64,000 nt of DNA from Streptomyces marianii (GTDB taxonomy: Bacteria > Actinomycetota > Actinomycetes > Streptomycetales > Streptomycetaceae): positions 2,638,501-2,702,500 of the forward strand of contig NZ_VAWE01000001.1 of NCBI RefSeq assembly GCF_005795905.1, read 5' to 3'. Both the position numbers and the translations under genes were made by a program. The notes below the pieces were generated by a model. That model saw only the letters and a list, made by a program, of their open reading frames with translations, was not told where the DNA came from and ran no database searches. Below, in pieces: positions 7,831-16,422 of this stretch (positions within the stretch are counted from its first letter, which is position 1; each line of letters starts with the position of its first letter).

Positions 7831-10011
7831 TCAGGCCGGTTCGGTGTCGGCCGACGGCCCGGCCGTGACCGAAGGCGGGCCCTCGGTCGGGAGCAGCGCG
7901 CCGCCCGTGAGGCCGTCCGCCAGCAGGGCCGCCGTCTCCTCCGCGAGGCGCGCGGCCTGCCGTGCCCGGGCGCGCAGTCGATGGACGTGCCGGAAGGCCT
8001 CGCCGTAGCGGCGCTGCTCGTCCAGCGGGAGCAGCGGGACCCGGAGCCGGCCCGGGGCGACGTGCAGGACGGTGCTGCCGGTGGAGGCCCCGGCGACGTT
8101 CTCCGCCGAGCCGACGAATCCGGCCAGGAACCAGGAGTCCAGGCGCGCCGGGTCGGGTCGCAGGAGGTGGATCTGGGGGCCGAGGAGCGCGCCGGCGTCC
8201 CTCTCGTCGGCCACGCGGGCCATCGGCCCGGCACCGCCGGCGATCGCCCGTACGAGGACGTCTCCGGCGGCGATCACGGGCGCGGTCGCGGTCGCCGGAC
8301 CCAGCTCCGCCGGATCGCCGGTCGGGCCCGTCCCCCGGGCGATGTCGGCGCCGGTGAGGACCGGCGCAGCCGCGGAGGCTCCTTCTTCCGGCTCCGGGCC
8401 TTTGGTGTCCGGGACGGTGCGGAGCAGGGCCAGCGCCCCGCCCCGGGCGAGGTCGGAGGCGGTGGCCGTACGCCACTCCCGGACCGAGCCGCCGGGTGCC
8501 GTCCAGCCGGTGAGGTCGGCCGCGTCGAGGAGGGCGCGGGCGGCCTCGGTCAGCTCGCGGCGGCCGGTCTCCGTACGGGCGGACAACTCTGCGGGATCGA
8601 CCTCCGTACGCGAGATACGGACCTGGCGGGCCGGGGTGAGGTCGACGAGGTCGTCGAGGAGGTCGACGACCGGCACCGTGCGGGCGGTGCCGGGATCGGC
8701 CGTGAACCGGTCCGGGTCGGCGGTGAACGCCCCCCACTGGGCGAGCGTCCGGGCCGTCAGACCGGCCCAGTCGACGGAGACCCGGGAGGCACCCGTACGC
8801 GGCCCGCCCGGCGTCCGTTCCCCGGCCTCCGACGCGGACGCACCCGCCGTGTCGACGAACAGCACCGACCTGCGCTCCGGGCCGCCCGGCTCGGGCCGTT
8901 GCAGCACCCACAGGTGCAGGCCCACGTGCAGGGGCGGCGCGGCCCCGGCCGGGAGGGCCAGGACGGCCCGCACGGCACCGCCGCGCACCAGCTCCGCCCG
9001 GACCCGGCGCCCGGAGGCGCGGGAGGCGGTGGCGGGCGGCAGGATGAGCACGGCCCAACCGCCCGGGACGAGGTGGGCGAGGCAGTGCTGCACCCAGGCG
9101 AGCTCGGATTCGGAACGGCCCGGTACGCCGTACGCCCAGCGCGGGTCGTAGGCGAGCTCGTCGTGACCCCAGTCGCGGTCCCCGTAGGGCGGGTTGCACA
9201 CCACCGCGTCCGCCGTCAGGCCGTCGAAGGCGTCCGCGCGCAGGCTGTCGCCGATGCGCATGGTGACCTCGGCGCGCGGCGCGGCGAGGCGCAGCCCGAC
9301 CGCGGCGCGCTGCGCCTGCACGGGCACGGAGTCCTGGCCGAGGAGTTCGGTGGTGCCGCGCCCGGCGGCGGCCGCCAGGAGCGCGCCGCTGCCGCAGGCC
9401 GGGTCCAGGACGCGCGCGACCCCGGCCGGGAGCAGTGCCGCGACGAGCTGTGCCAAGGGCTCCGGAGTCCCGTAGACGCCGGTCGCGGCACTGTCCTCGA
9501 GTTCCCTTTCCGCGAGCACCGTGAGCGCGGCCGGACCGCCGGCCTCGCGTACGCAGCGAAGGAGCGCGCGCAGCGTGGTGCCGTCGGGCACGGAGAAGAG
9601 GGGGCTTGCGGGCGCCGGACCGGGGAGCGAGGCCAGGAGTCCGGCCACCTCCTCGGAGGCGCGAGCGGCGAGTTCGGCGTCCGTGAGGTCGGCGAGCGCC
9701 GCCGTCTCGTCCGGGGAGCGGCGGGCGAGCGTGAGGACGAAGGCGATACGGCCGGTCGTGCTGTCCGGGTCGGACGTCTGGAGGCGGACCGCGGTGCGCA
9801 GTTCCTCCCGGGGGTCGGCCACCTGCGTGTGACCGCGTGAGCCGAGCCATGCCCGGACGGCTCCGAGGTCGTAGAGCGGGCTGGTGTCGGTGCCGCCGGT
9901 CGGAGCGGGGAAGTCGGCGTGGCGCCTGCGCCAGTTGCTGACGGTGGCCCGGGTGACGCCGGCGATGCGGGAGATCTCCGCGGCTGTCACATGGGCTGTT
10001 GTCTCGGGCAT
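7831..10011 (-). CDS. HTH-adenine-N6 methylase with HsdS-like C-terminus
   Basis: This 726-aa protein has three visible parts. A helix-turn-helix opens the protein (AEISRIAGVTRATVSNWRRR, about residues 11-30). A type I-like adenine methylase core follows, with the SAM motif DPACGSGALL near 200 and the catalytic NPPYGD near 260. The C-terminus resembles an HsdS/target-recognition region (LRVPLLPLDEQRRYGEAF near 655). It therefore looks like a one-protein M-S methylase with its own DNA-binding head. It lies 89 bp upstream of hsdM on the same strand and could be read with it. There is no dedicated nuclease in the gene. It may be an orphan methylase, an epigenetic regulator or an accessory to the neighbouring system; which one is not clear. 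Confidence 0.85.
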   Translation of the reverse strand: MPETTAHVTAAEISRIAGVTRATVSNWRRRHADFPAPTGGTDTSPLYDLGAVRAWLGSRGHTQVADPREELRTAVRLQTSDPDSTTGRIAFVLTLARRSPDETAALADLTDAELAARASEEVAGLLASLPGPAPASPLFSVPDGTTLRALLRCVREAGGPAALTVLAERELEDSAATGVYGTPEPLAQLVAALLPAGVARVLDPACGSGALLAAAAGRGTTELLGQDSVPVQAQRAAVGLRLAAPRAEVTMRIGDSLRADAFDGLTADAVVCNPPYGDRDWGHDELAYDPRWAYGVPGRSESELAWVQHCLAHLVPGGWAVLILPPATASRASGRRVRAELVRGGAVRAVLALPAGAAPPLHVGLHLWVLQRPEPGGPERRSVLFVDTAGASASEAGERTPGGPRTGASRVSVDWAGLTARTLAQWGAFTADPDRFTADPGTARTVPVVDLLDDLVDLTPARQVRISRTEVDPAELSARTETGRRELTEAARALLDAADLTGWTAPGGSVREWRTATASDLARGGALALLRTVPDTKGPEPEEGASAAAPVLTGADIARGTGPTGDPAELGPATATAPVIAAGDVLVRAIAGGAGPMARVADERDAGALLGPQIHLLRPDPARLDSWFLAGFVGSAENVAGASTGSTVLHVAPGRLRVPLLPLDEQRRYGEAFRHVHRLRARARQAARLAEETAALLADGLTGGALLPTEGPPSVTAGPSADTEPA

Positions 10012-10069
10012 GGCCGGGCAACACCTCTCCTCGGTACGGACAGCTCACAGACTACACCACAGCCCAAAC

Positions 10070-10086
10070 GTCAATTCATGTTTGAC
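10070..10086. promoter_or_regulatory. Palindromic candidate operator upstream of the HTH-methylase
   Basis: An inverted repeat, GTCAA-N7-TTGAC, lies about 60-75 bp upstream of the ATG of the HTH-methylase, in an AT-rich patch that is unusual for this DNA. The minus-strand half TTGACG could also act as a -35 element. I infer a promoter/operator, perhaps bound by the methylase's own HTH in an autoregulatory loop. No direct evidence supports this beyond the symmetry and position. Confidence 0.35.
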
Positions 10087-10177
10087 AGTGCTTTCATGGC
10101 GCCTACTCGGGGTCACCGTGACCGTCACCGCAGTCCAGCTCCGGTCCGGCAGCGGCATCGTCGCCCGGTGCAGACGC

Positions 10178-10312
10178 GGTCGACACCGTCAGGCGATCGG
10201 CCTCCTCGACCAGCAGCGACTCGCGGATGAGCGGCTCGACCGCGCGCCCCCGCCACGTGGTCCAGGACCGCTCGATGCGCTCCAGGGCAAGATCGCCCCG
10301 GCCGCGCTCGAG
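10178..10312 (-). pseudogene. Possible remnant of a DUF234-type AAA ATPase
   Basis: Between the HTH-methylase and dnmL, the minus strand encodes a short segment around LERIERSWTTWRGRAVEPLI. From memory this resembles the C-terminal part of archaeal-type ATPases with a DUF234 domain. There is no start, no ATPase motif and no continuation in any frame, so if real it is a decayed fragment marking the junction between the flank and the anthracycline cluster. The rest of the gap 10012-10483 shows only the palindrome described separately. Confidence 0.3.
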
Positions 10313-10483
10313 CCCCGAATCCGCGGTCTGTCGCCGCCCGCCTACCGATTCAGCCGAACAGCCGTCGGTGCACCTGAACACCGATCTGCTGCGCCGGCAG
10401 GCGCACGCGCCCGGCCCCGGGACCACAGGCCCGCGATCCGTACACCAGTTGGGCTTGAGCGGCGCCGCCTAGGCTCCGGCGGC

Positions 10484-11551
10484 ATGAAGGCTCTCGTCCT
10501 GTCCGGGGGGGCGGGCACGCGCCTGCGGCCCTTCACCCACACGTCTCCCAAGCAGTTGGTGCCGGTAGCCAACAAGCCGGTCCTCTACTACGTCCTCGAG
10601 GACATCGCTCAGGCCGGCATCACCGAGGTCGGCATCGTCGTCGGGGAGACGGCCAACGAGATCCGCAAGGCCGTCGGGAGCGGCGACAGATTCGGGCTCC
10701 GCGTCACCTACCTTCCGCAGGAGGCGCCCCTGGGCCTGGCTCACGCCGTCCTCATCGCCCGCGACTATCTCGGCGAGGAGGACTTCGTCATGTATCTCGG
10801 GGACAACTTCGTGGTCGGCGGCATCGCGGAGCTCGTCGACAAGTTCCGCGCGGAGCGCCCTGACGCCCAGATCCTGCTCACCCGTGTCTCCGACCCGTCC
10901 AGCTTCGGCGTGGCGGAGACCGGCTGGGACGGCCGCGTCGTCGCGCTGGAGGAGAAGCCGAGGCACCCCCGCAGTGATCTCGCTGTGGTCGGGATCTACT
11001 TGTTCACGCCGGTCGTGCACGAGGCGGTTCGCACCCTCACACCGTCACGGCGGGGCGAGCTGGAGATCACGGACGCCCTCCAGTGGCTTCTCGACAAACC
11101 CTACGACGTGCGGTCCACCACCATCTCCGGCTATTGGAAGGACACGGGAAACGTCGCGGACATGCTGGAGGTGAACCGATCCGTGCTGGACGGGATCGAG
11201 CCGGGCACGGAGGGCCAGGTCGACGCGGCCAGCGAACTGGTGGGGCGGGTACGGATCGAGGCGGGAGCGCAGATCCGGGCGTCGCGCATCGTGGGGCCCG
11301 CCATCATCGGGGCCGGGACGGTGGTGACGGAATCGTACGTCGGGCCCTACACGTCAATCGCGGAGAACTGCGCGATCGAGGACAGCGAGATCGAGTTCTC
11401 CATCATGCTGGGCGACTCCCGGCTCACGGGCACGCGCCGGGTCCAGCACTCGCTCCTGGGGCGGAACGTGACCGTCGCTCCGGCCCCCCGCGTACCCGCG
11501 GGTTCCCGTCTCATCCTCGGTGACGACAGCAGGGTGGAGATCTCCTCATGA
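10484..11551 (+). CDS. dnmL: Glucose-1-phosphate thymidylyltransferase (daunosamine pathway)
   Basis: This enzyme makes dTDP-glucose from glucose-1-phosphate and dTTP, the first step toward the deoxyaminosugar. The 355-aa protein has the nucleotidyltransferase signature GGAGTRLRPFT at residues 8-18 and the metal/substrate motif around YLGDNF. It carries the C-terminal left-handed beta-helix repeats (IEAGAQIRASRIVGPAIIGAG) of the long antibiotic-type RmlA class (StrD, DnmL). It overlaps dnmM by ATGA. In S. peucetius the same pair lies next to dnrN, as here. Confidence 0.93.
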   Translation: MKALVLSGGAGTRLRPFTHTSPKQLVPVANKPVLYYVLEDIAQAGITEVGIVVGETANEIRKAVGSGDRFGLRVTYLPQEAPLGLAHAVLIARDYLGEEDFVMYLGDNFVVGGIAELVDKFRAERPDAQILLTRVSDPSSFGVAETGWDGRVVALEEKPRHPRSDLAVVGIYLFTPVVHEAVRTLTPSRRGELEITDALQWLLDKPYDVRSTTISGYWKDTGNVADMLEVNRSVLDGIEPGTEGQVDAASELVGRVRIEAGAQIRASRIVGPAIIGAGTVVTESYVGPYTSIAENCAIEDSEIEFSIMLGDSRLTGTRRVQHSLLGRNVTVAPAPRVPAGSRLILGDDSRVEISS

Positions 11552-12522
11552 CCACAAGAATCCTGGTGACCGGCGGCGCCGGCTTCATCGGCTCGCATTA
11601 CGTCCGCACCTTGCTCGGCCCACGCGGTGACGGCTCGGTCAGGGTAACGGTGCTGGACAGCCTGACCTATGCGGGAAATCCGGCCAACCTCGATCCCATA
11701 CGTGGCGACGAGCGGTTCGCCTTCGTGCACGGTGACATCTGCGATACCCCGCTCGTCGATCGGCTGATCGCCGACCACGACCAGATCGTTCACTTCGCAG
11801 CCGAGTCACACGTCGACCGCTCGGTGCTGGGGGCGGCGGAATTCGTACGCACGAACGTGATGGGTATGCAAACGCTGCTGGCGGCAGCCCTGCGCCACGC
11901 TCCCAGGGTCTTCGTCCACATTTCCACGGACGAGGTGTACGGCTCCGTCGATGTCGGTGCCAGCACGGAGACCGATCCGCTGCGCCCCGGCTCCGCGTAC
12001 GCGGCCACGAAGGCGTCGAGCGACCTGCTGGCGCTGTCGTACCACCACACGCACGGGCTGGACATCCGGATCACCCGGTGCTCGAACAACTATGGCACCC
12101 ATCAGCATCCGGAGAAGGTCATTCCACGTTTTGTGACGACCCTGCTGAGCGGTCACCGGGTGCCGCTCTACGGCGACGGCGGCAACCTACGGAACTGGCT
12201 GCACGTCCAGGACCACGTCGACGCGGTCGAACTGGTCAGGAAGGGCGGCTCCCCGGGCGAGATCTACAACATCGGCGGCGGCACGGAGCTGTCCAACAAG
12301 GAGCTGACGGCTCTGCTGCTGGACGCGGTGGGCGCCGGCTGGGACTCCGTGGAGTTCGTCGCCGACCGCAAGGGGCACGACCGGCGCTACGCCGTCGACC
12401 ACGGGAAAATCACCGCGCTGCTCGGGTATCGGCCACGCCGGGACTTCCGGGACTCGCTCGCCGAGACAGTGGCCTGGTACCGCGACCACCGCTCCTGGTG
12501 GGCACCGCTCACCGGATCCTGA
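11548..12522 (+). CDS. dnmM: dTDP-glucose 4,6-dehydratase, intact
   Basis: This is an RmlB-type short-chain dehydrogenase that converts dTDP-glucose to dTDP-4-keto-6-deoxyglucose using bound NAD. It shows the nucleotide motif GGAGFIGSHYV near residue 10, the catalytic triad region STDEVYG near 130, and the YAATK active-site Tyr-Lys near 150. At 324 aa it is full length with no internal stop or frameshift. This matters because dnmM in S. peucetius is reported to be frameshifted, so that strain relies on a homologue elsewhere. Here the cluster can supply its own 4,6-dehydratase. It converges on dnrN with a 32-bp gap. Confidence 0.93.
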   Translation: MTTRILVTGGAGFIGSHYVRTLLGPRGDGSVRVTVLDSLTYAGNPANLDPIRGDERFAFVHGDICDTPLVDRLIADHDQIVHFAAESHVDRSVLGAAEFVRTNVMGMQTLLAAALRHAPRVFVHISTDEVYGSVDVGASTETDPLRPGSAYAATKASSDLLALSYHHTHGLDIRITRCSNNYGTHQHPEKVIPRFVTTLLSGHRVPLYGDGGNLRNWLHVQDHVDAVELVRKGGSPGEIYNIGGGTELSNKELTALLLDAVGAGWDSVEFVADRKGHDRRYAVDHGKITALLGYRPRRDFRDSLAETVAWYRDHRSWWAPLTGS

Positions 12523-12554
12523 GCCGACGACCCCTCCGCCGCCCGTGACCGAGG

Positions 12555-13163
12555 TCAGATCCAGCCGGACATACTGGCGATGCGTACCGCGTCGAGCCGG
12601 TTGCGCGCGTCCATCTTCCGGACGGTGGCCGCCAGATAGTTGCGGACCGTCCCGGGAGAGAGCGACAGCTTGACGGCGATTTCGTTGATGTCGTCCCCCG
12701 CGGCGGCGAGCTGGAGTATCTCCAACTCCCGCTCCGTGAGCGGGCATCCGGTGTTGCCCCAGGCAGCGAGCGTCAGTTCGGTGTCGAAAACGCGGCGGCC
12801 CTCGTGCACGCTGCGTATGGCATCGCTGAGATGCGCCGGGGGGGAGCTCTTCAGCACCAGGCCGCCGAGGCCGGATGCCAGCGACCGCCGCACCGTGGCC
12901 AGCCGGGCGAATCGCGCGGTGAGCAGTGTGCGGCAGTCCGGAAGGTGCTCCTGAATCGCCATGGCGGCGAGGAGACTCTCCCGCTCGTGCATGTCGACAT
13001 CAATGACCGTCACGTCGGGACTGCGCTCCAGAACCGTCCGGATCAACTCGCTGTCGACGCCTGTGGAAGCGACGACTTTGATGTCCGATTCACGCTCCAT
13101 TAGGAGAACCAGCGCGGCACGGACCATTTCCAGCTCTTCAGCAATCACGACACGGATCGTCAT
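12555..13163 (-). CDS. dnrN: DnrN response regulator (LuxR/NarL type)
   Basis: This is a 202-aa response regulator with a receiver domain (Asp55 in VTVIDVDMHE is the phosphorylation-site position) and a C-terminal LuxR-type HTH (LTERELEILQLAAAG near residue 140, then SLSPGTVRNYLA). In S. peucetius DnrN activates dnrI, which then switches on the structural genes; no partner kinase is found there or in this window, and activation may not need phosphorylation. The ATG at 13163 gives the same N-terminus (MTIRVVIAEE) and length expected for DnrN. It is transcribed away from the WYL regulator, and the 415-bp gap between them holds the control region. Confidence 0.9.
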   Translation of the reverse strand: MTIRVVIAEELEMVRAALVLLMERESDIKVVASTGVDSELIRTVLERSPDVTVIDVDMHERESLLAAMAIQEHLPDCRTLLTARFARLATVRRSLASGLGGLVLKSSPPAHLSDAIRSVHEGRRVFDTELTLAAWGNTGCPLTERELEILQLAAAGDDINEIAVKLSLSPGTVRNYLAATVRKMDARNRLDAVRIASMSGWI

Positions 13164-13578
13164 GCATTTCCTTCCCCCGGTTTCCGATGGGACTCCGCCC
13201 CTTCGCGATGCCGTTTCGACCACAATGGCATCGCGATTGAAGTGGATTCCCTGTAGCAAACGAGTCGGGGTGTCGCAGCGATCAGCCCTCGACGGACCGG
13301 CCCACCCTCCCGGTCTGTACTTTCACTTCGGGAACACCCAGGCGGACTCGCCCGGGAGTGAACGGGCAGGCGAGTTTGGCCCTGAGTCCCGCAACCGGGT
13401 GCTACTCATCTACTTCCCCGTCTTCTCTCGGCAAGGAACTGGCGTGGTCTCTGCCAACCGAGCCTGCGTACGACTATAAGAGGTTATTCGGGGAGTGGCT
13501 ATGGGCGCCTGTGTGGCCGGTGAAAATATGGCGGTATCGCGGCCATGGAGTGACCGCGATTCGTGCCACTCTGGGGGC
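13164..13578. promoter_or_regulatory. Divergent control region between dnrN and the WYL regulator
   Basis: This is 415 bp without a convincing gene, flanked by two regulator genes read outward. It contains moderately AT-rich stretches (for example near 13480-13550, just before the WYL start) that fit promoters. In S. peucetius the equivalent region carries the dnrN and dnrO promoters and a DnrO operator. I could not identify a clear operator sequence by eye. Confidence 0.5.
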
Positions 13579-14601
13579 ATGACCGAGACGCCGTCCCGCA
13601 TGCTCCGGCTGCTGTCCCTCCTCCAGAACAGCCGGGACTGGCCGGGGCGCAAGTTGGCGGAGCGGCTCGGGGTCAGCCCGCGGACGCTGCGCCGGGACGT
13701 GGAACGGTTGCGGGATCTCGGCTACCCGGTTCAGGCGAACCCGGGCGTCGGCGGGGGCTACCGGCTGGAGGCGGGCGCCATCCTGCCTCCACTGCTCCTT
13801 GACGACGACGAGGCGGTCGCCATCGCGGTCGGGTTGCGGACGGCCGCGGGGGGAAGCGTGGCGGACATCGAGGACACCTCGATCCGTGCGCTGGCCAAAC
13901 TGGAGCAGGTGCTGCCCAAGCGGCTGCGCAGCCGGGTCAACGCCCTTCAGATGTACACCGTTCCCATGTTCACAGTGGCGCCGACCGTGCGCCCCGAGTC
14001 CCTGACGTCGGTGGCCCAGGCATGCCGCGACCAGGAGCGGCTGAGGTTCACCTACCGCAAGCGCGACGGTGAGACGAGCAGCCGTCTGGTGGAGCCGTAC
14101 CGCCTGGTCCACGTGAACCGTAAGTGGTACGTGCTGTCCTGGGACTTGGGACGACAGGACTGGCGCACCTTCCGCGTGGACCGCATGGAATCGCTGCTGT
14201 CGACGGGGGTCCGTTTCCAGCAGCGCGAGTTGCCTGCCGAGGACGCGGCGGCCTATGTGGCCCAGTCGATCACGTCCTCGTTGGCCGGCTACCGGGCACT
14301 GGTCACCCTGCACGCGCCGGTCGAGGTGGTGGCGGAGCGGATCCGCCCGCGCGACGGAATCCTCACGGAGGTCGACGACCGGACGTGCCGGCTGCGTTCG
14401 GCCGCCGACTCGCTGGAGTGGCTGGCGCTCACCATCGGGATGTTCGGCATCGAGTTCGAGGTGCATGAACCACCTGAACTGATCGACTACGTAAAGGAGT
14501 TGTCGGAGCGTCTGGCCCGGGCTGCGTCGCCGGGGCCCGACCGCTCGGTGGCGGTGGCACCGGCGAGGGACACTCCGATCAGCGGGCCAGCAGCCGGGTG
14601 A
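13579..14601 (+). CDS. WYL-domain HTH regulator at the dnrO position
   Basis: This 340-aa regulator has a DeoR-like winged HTH at the N-terminus (RKLAERLGVSPRTLRRDVERL, about residues 24-44) and a WYL effector domain (RLVEPYRLVHVNRKWYVLSWD, then WRTFRVDRMESL), plus a C-terminal WCX-like extension. Members bind DNA and usually respond to a ligand or nucleic acid. It lies between dnrN and dnrF, the place and orientation of dnrO in S. peucetius, whose product represses and senses the drug. It is therefore a candidate DnrO counterpart, but I cannot confirm sequence homology. Its 3' end overlaps the convergent dnrF by 23 bp. Confidence 0.85.
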   Translation: MTETPSRMLRLLSLLQNSRDWPGRKLAERLGVSPRTLRRDVERLRDLGYPVQANPGVGGGYRLEAGAILPPLLLDDDEAVAIAVGLRTAAGGSVADIEDTSIRALAKLEQVLPKRLRSRVNALQMYTVPMFTVAPTVRPESLTSVAQACRDQERLRFTYRKRDGETSSRLVEPYRLVHVNRKWYVLSWDLGRQDWRTFRVDRMESLLSTGVRFQQRELPAEDAAAYVAQSITSSLAGYRALVTLHAPVEVVAERIRPRDGILTEVDDRTCRLRSAADSLEWLALTIGMFGIEFEVHEPPELIDYVKELSERLARAASPGPDRSVAVAPARDTPISGPAAG

Positions 14602-16189
14602 GCAGGGTGCCCAGCCGCTTCTGGGCCTCCGCTCCCGGCGCCACCGCCGTCCGCCAGGCGACCACGCCGTCCGGACGTATCAGGCCGGCTCCCGCCCGGC
14701 CGATCCCGTAAGTCCGCGTCAGTTCGCCGGCGGGGTCGGTGACATCGCGGCCGACGAGATGGATGTCGAGACGGATGCCCAGATCCGCGGCGGCGCGGGC
14801 GGCCGCCTGTGCCCACGCGCCGCCCTCCGGTGCCGCCAGGAGCACCCAGCGGTCGCCGAACAACTCGACGGTGGAACGCCGTGTCCCGTCCTGTTCGATC
14901 CAGAGGTGGGGCGCGCGGAAGCCGGGGCGGCCGGACGGGCGTCGCGGGTCCTCGGTCGGCTCGGAGTCGTCGTCCTCGGCGGCGACGGCGGCGGAGCGGT
15001 AGCGGAAGCCCAGGACGACCTGCGCCGTGCCGCGTTCCTCGGGAACGCTGCCGAGCAGGTGGGGGGCCATGCGCTGGGCGTAGATGGCGAGTGACTCGTC
15101 GACGACGAGGCGGGCCACGAGCGACCGCTCCGCCCCGTAGCTGTCGAGGAGCCCCTCGCCCGCCTCCCCGCGCAGCACGGCGGCCAGCTTCCAGGCCACG
15201 TCGAACCCGTCGCCTATGGCGGTGTTGCCGCCCATTCCCCCGGTGGGCGGCGTGACCTTGGCGGCGTCGCCGACCAGCAGCACCGGCCCTTCGCGCCACC
15301 GGTCGGCGATGTACGCCGCCATGTCCCATGCCTGGATGTCGAGGATGTCCGGCACGAGCCCGGGTGCGTCGACGGCCAGCCGGATCAGCTCGGTGCAGCG
15401 CTGCGGTGTGTAGTCATCCGGCGTCTCGCCGCGTTCGGGGTCGTAGCGGACGTAGAAGGTGTGCCGGTCGGGCCGGTCGGTGGGGCCGAACGTACCGGTG
15501 AAGTGCGGGTGCTGCAGGTAGTACCAGCCGGTGGAGCCGGGCGGCACGACGGCGGTGAGGTCTGCCTCGAAGATGACGCCCATGAAGTGGTCCAGGGTGC
15601 CGTGGCCGTGCCGGGTGATGCCCAGGCTCTCCCGGATCGCGCTACGGGGTCCGTCGGCGGCGACCAGGTAGCGGGCACCCACGGTGCTCTCCGCTCCCGT
15701 GCTCAGGTCGCGCAGACGGGCGGTGACACCGTCGTCGCCCGCCTGGAAGGAGGTCAGCTCGGTGGCGAACCTGATGTCCGCGCCATGCTTGACGGCGTGG
15801 GACAGCAGGACGGGCTCCACTCGGTCCTGGGGGGCGAGCGCCCAGGGCATGGGTGTGCACTGCTCCGTCGCACCGACCAGTTCCTCGAAGCTCTCCGCGA
15901 AGCTGCGCAGGACGCGGCCACCCACGCGCTCCACGACCTTGATCGTGAAGTCGCCCCGGGCACCGCGGATGTCGTCCGTGGCCAGGATGTCGTCGGCCAC
16001 GCCGCCGAAGCGGAACAGCTCCATGGTGCGCGGGTTCTGGCCGGCCGCCTTGGGCAGGAGCGAGGTGGTGGCGTGCCGCTCCGCCAACAGGACCCGCACG
16101 CCCCGGCGGGCCAGGAACAGTGCGGTGGACAGTCCTCCGAGACCGCCGCCCACCACGAGGACGTCGACATCCGGCTTCGTCAAGGTCAC
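14579..16189 (-). CDS. dnrF: Aklavinone-11-hydroxylase-type FAD monooxygenase
   Basis: This flavoprotein hydroxylase would convert aklavinone to epsilon-rhodomycinone using FAD, NADPH and oxygen. The 536-aa protein matches RdmE/DnrF in length and layout: FAD-binding GGGLGGLS near residue 15, the DG motif (AADGPRSAIRES), and the second FAD motif GDAAKVTPPTGGMGGN near 300, followed by a thioredoxin-like C-terminal domain. The frame is open further upstream, but the GTG at 16189 has an excellent AGGAGG at the right distance and begins just before VDVLVVGGGLGG. It is divergent from drrA and overlaps the convergent WYL gene. Confidence 0.9.
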   Translation of the reverse strand: MTLTKPDVDVLVVGGGLGGLSTALFLARRGVRVLLAERHATTSLLPKAAGQNPRTMELFRFGGVADDILATDDIRGARGDFTIKVVERVGGRVLRSFAESFEELVGATEQCTPMPWALAPQDRVEPVLLSHAVKHGADIRFATELTSFQAGDDGVTARLRDLSTGAESTVGARYLVAADGPRSAIRESLGITRHGHGTLDHFMGVIFEADLTAVVPPGSTGWYYLQHPHFTGTFGPTDRPDRHTFYVRYDPERGETPDDYTPQRCTELIRLAVDAPGLVPDILDIQAWDMAAYIADRWREGPVLLVGDAAKVTPPTGGMGGNTAIGDGFDVAWKLAAVLRGEAGEGLLDSYGAERSLVARLVVDESLAIYAQRMAPHLLGSVPEERGTAQVVLGFRYRSAAVAAEDDDSEPTEDPRRPSGRPGFRAPHLWIEQDGTRRSTVELFGDRWVLLAAPEGGAWAQAAARAAADLGIRLDIHLVGRDVTDPAGELTRTYGIGRAGAGLIRPDGVVAWRTAVAPGAEAQKRLGTLLTRLLAR

Positions 16190-16422
16190 CTCAAGCCTCC
16201 TGGGTTCGCGGCGTCCGTGGCCGCACACCCAGCGTCGGGCGCCCCACTCGAAACGGTCACGAGACCCGGTGGAGCGCCGAACGGAAAACGGCTCGGCGAG
16301 CGGGACAATCGCGGCCATGAAGTGTCCTCATTGGGGGCTACGGTACTCAACGTGAAGTCGAGTGACCGAAACCAATTACAGTGCACGCTTTGTCCGCTCC
16401 ATGTGACCACTGGGGGCGTTCT
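16190..16422. promoter_or_regulatory. Divergent dnrF/drrAB promoter region
   Basis: This is a 233-bp gap between divergent starts. It contains TCGAG-type heptamers (TCGAGTG at 16358-16364, and TCGAAAC further upstream) like those reported for the SARP DnrI, and an AT-richer segment near 16365-16380. DnrI control of both genes is plausible but not shown. Confidence 0.4.

Noticed and set aside
5747..10048. A single 1433-codon open frame on the minus strand covering hsdM and the upstream methylase region
   Set aside because: Only the first 1995 bp (5747-7741) encode HsdM. The extension is Arg/Pro/Gly-rich and lies over the real methylase in another frame, so it is a GC-driven shadow and not a fusion.
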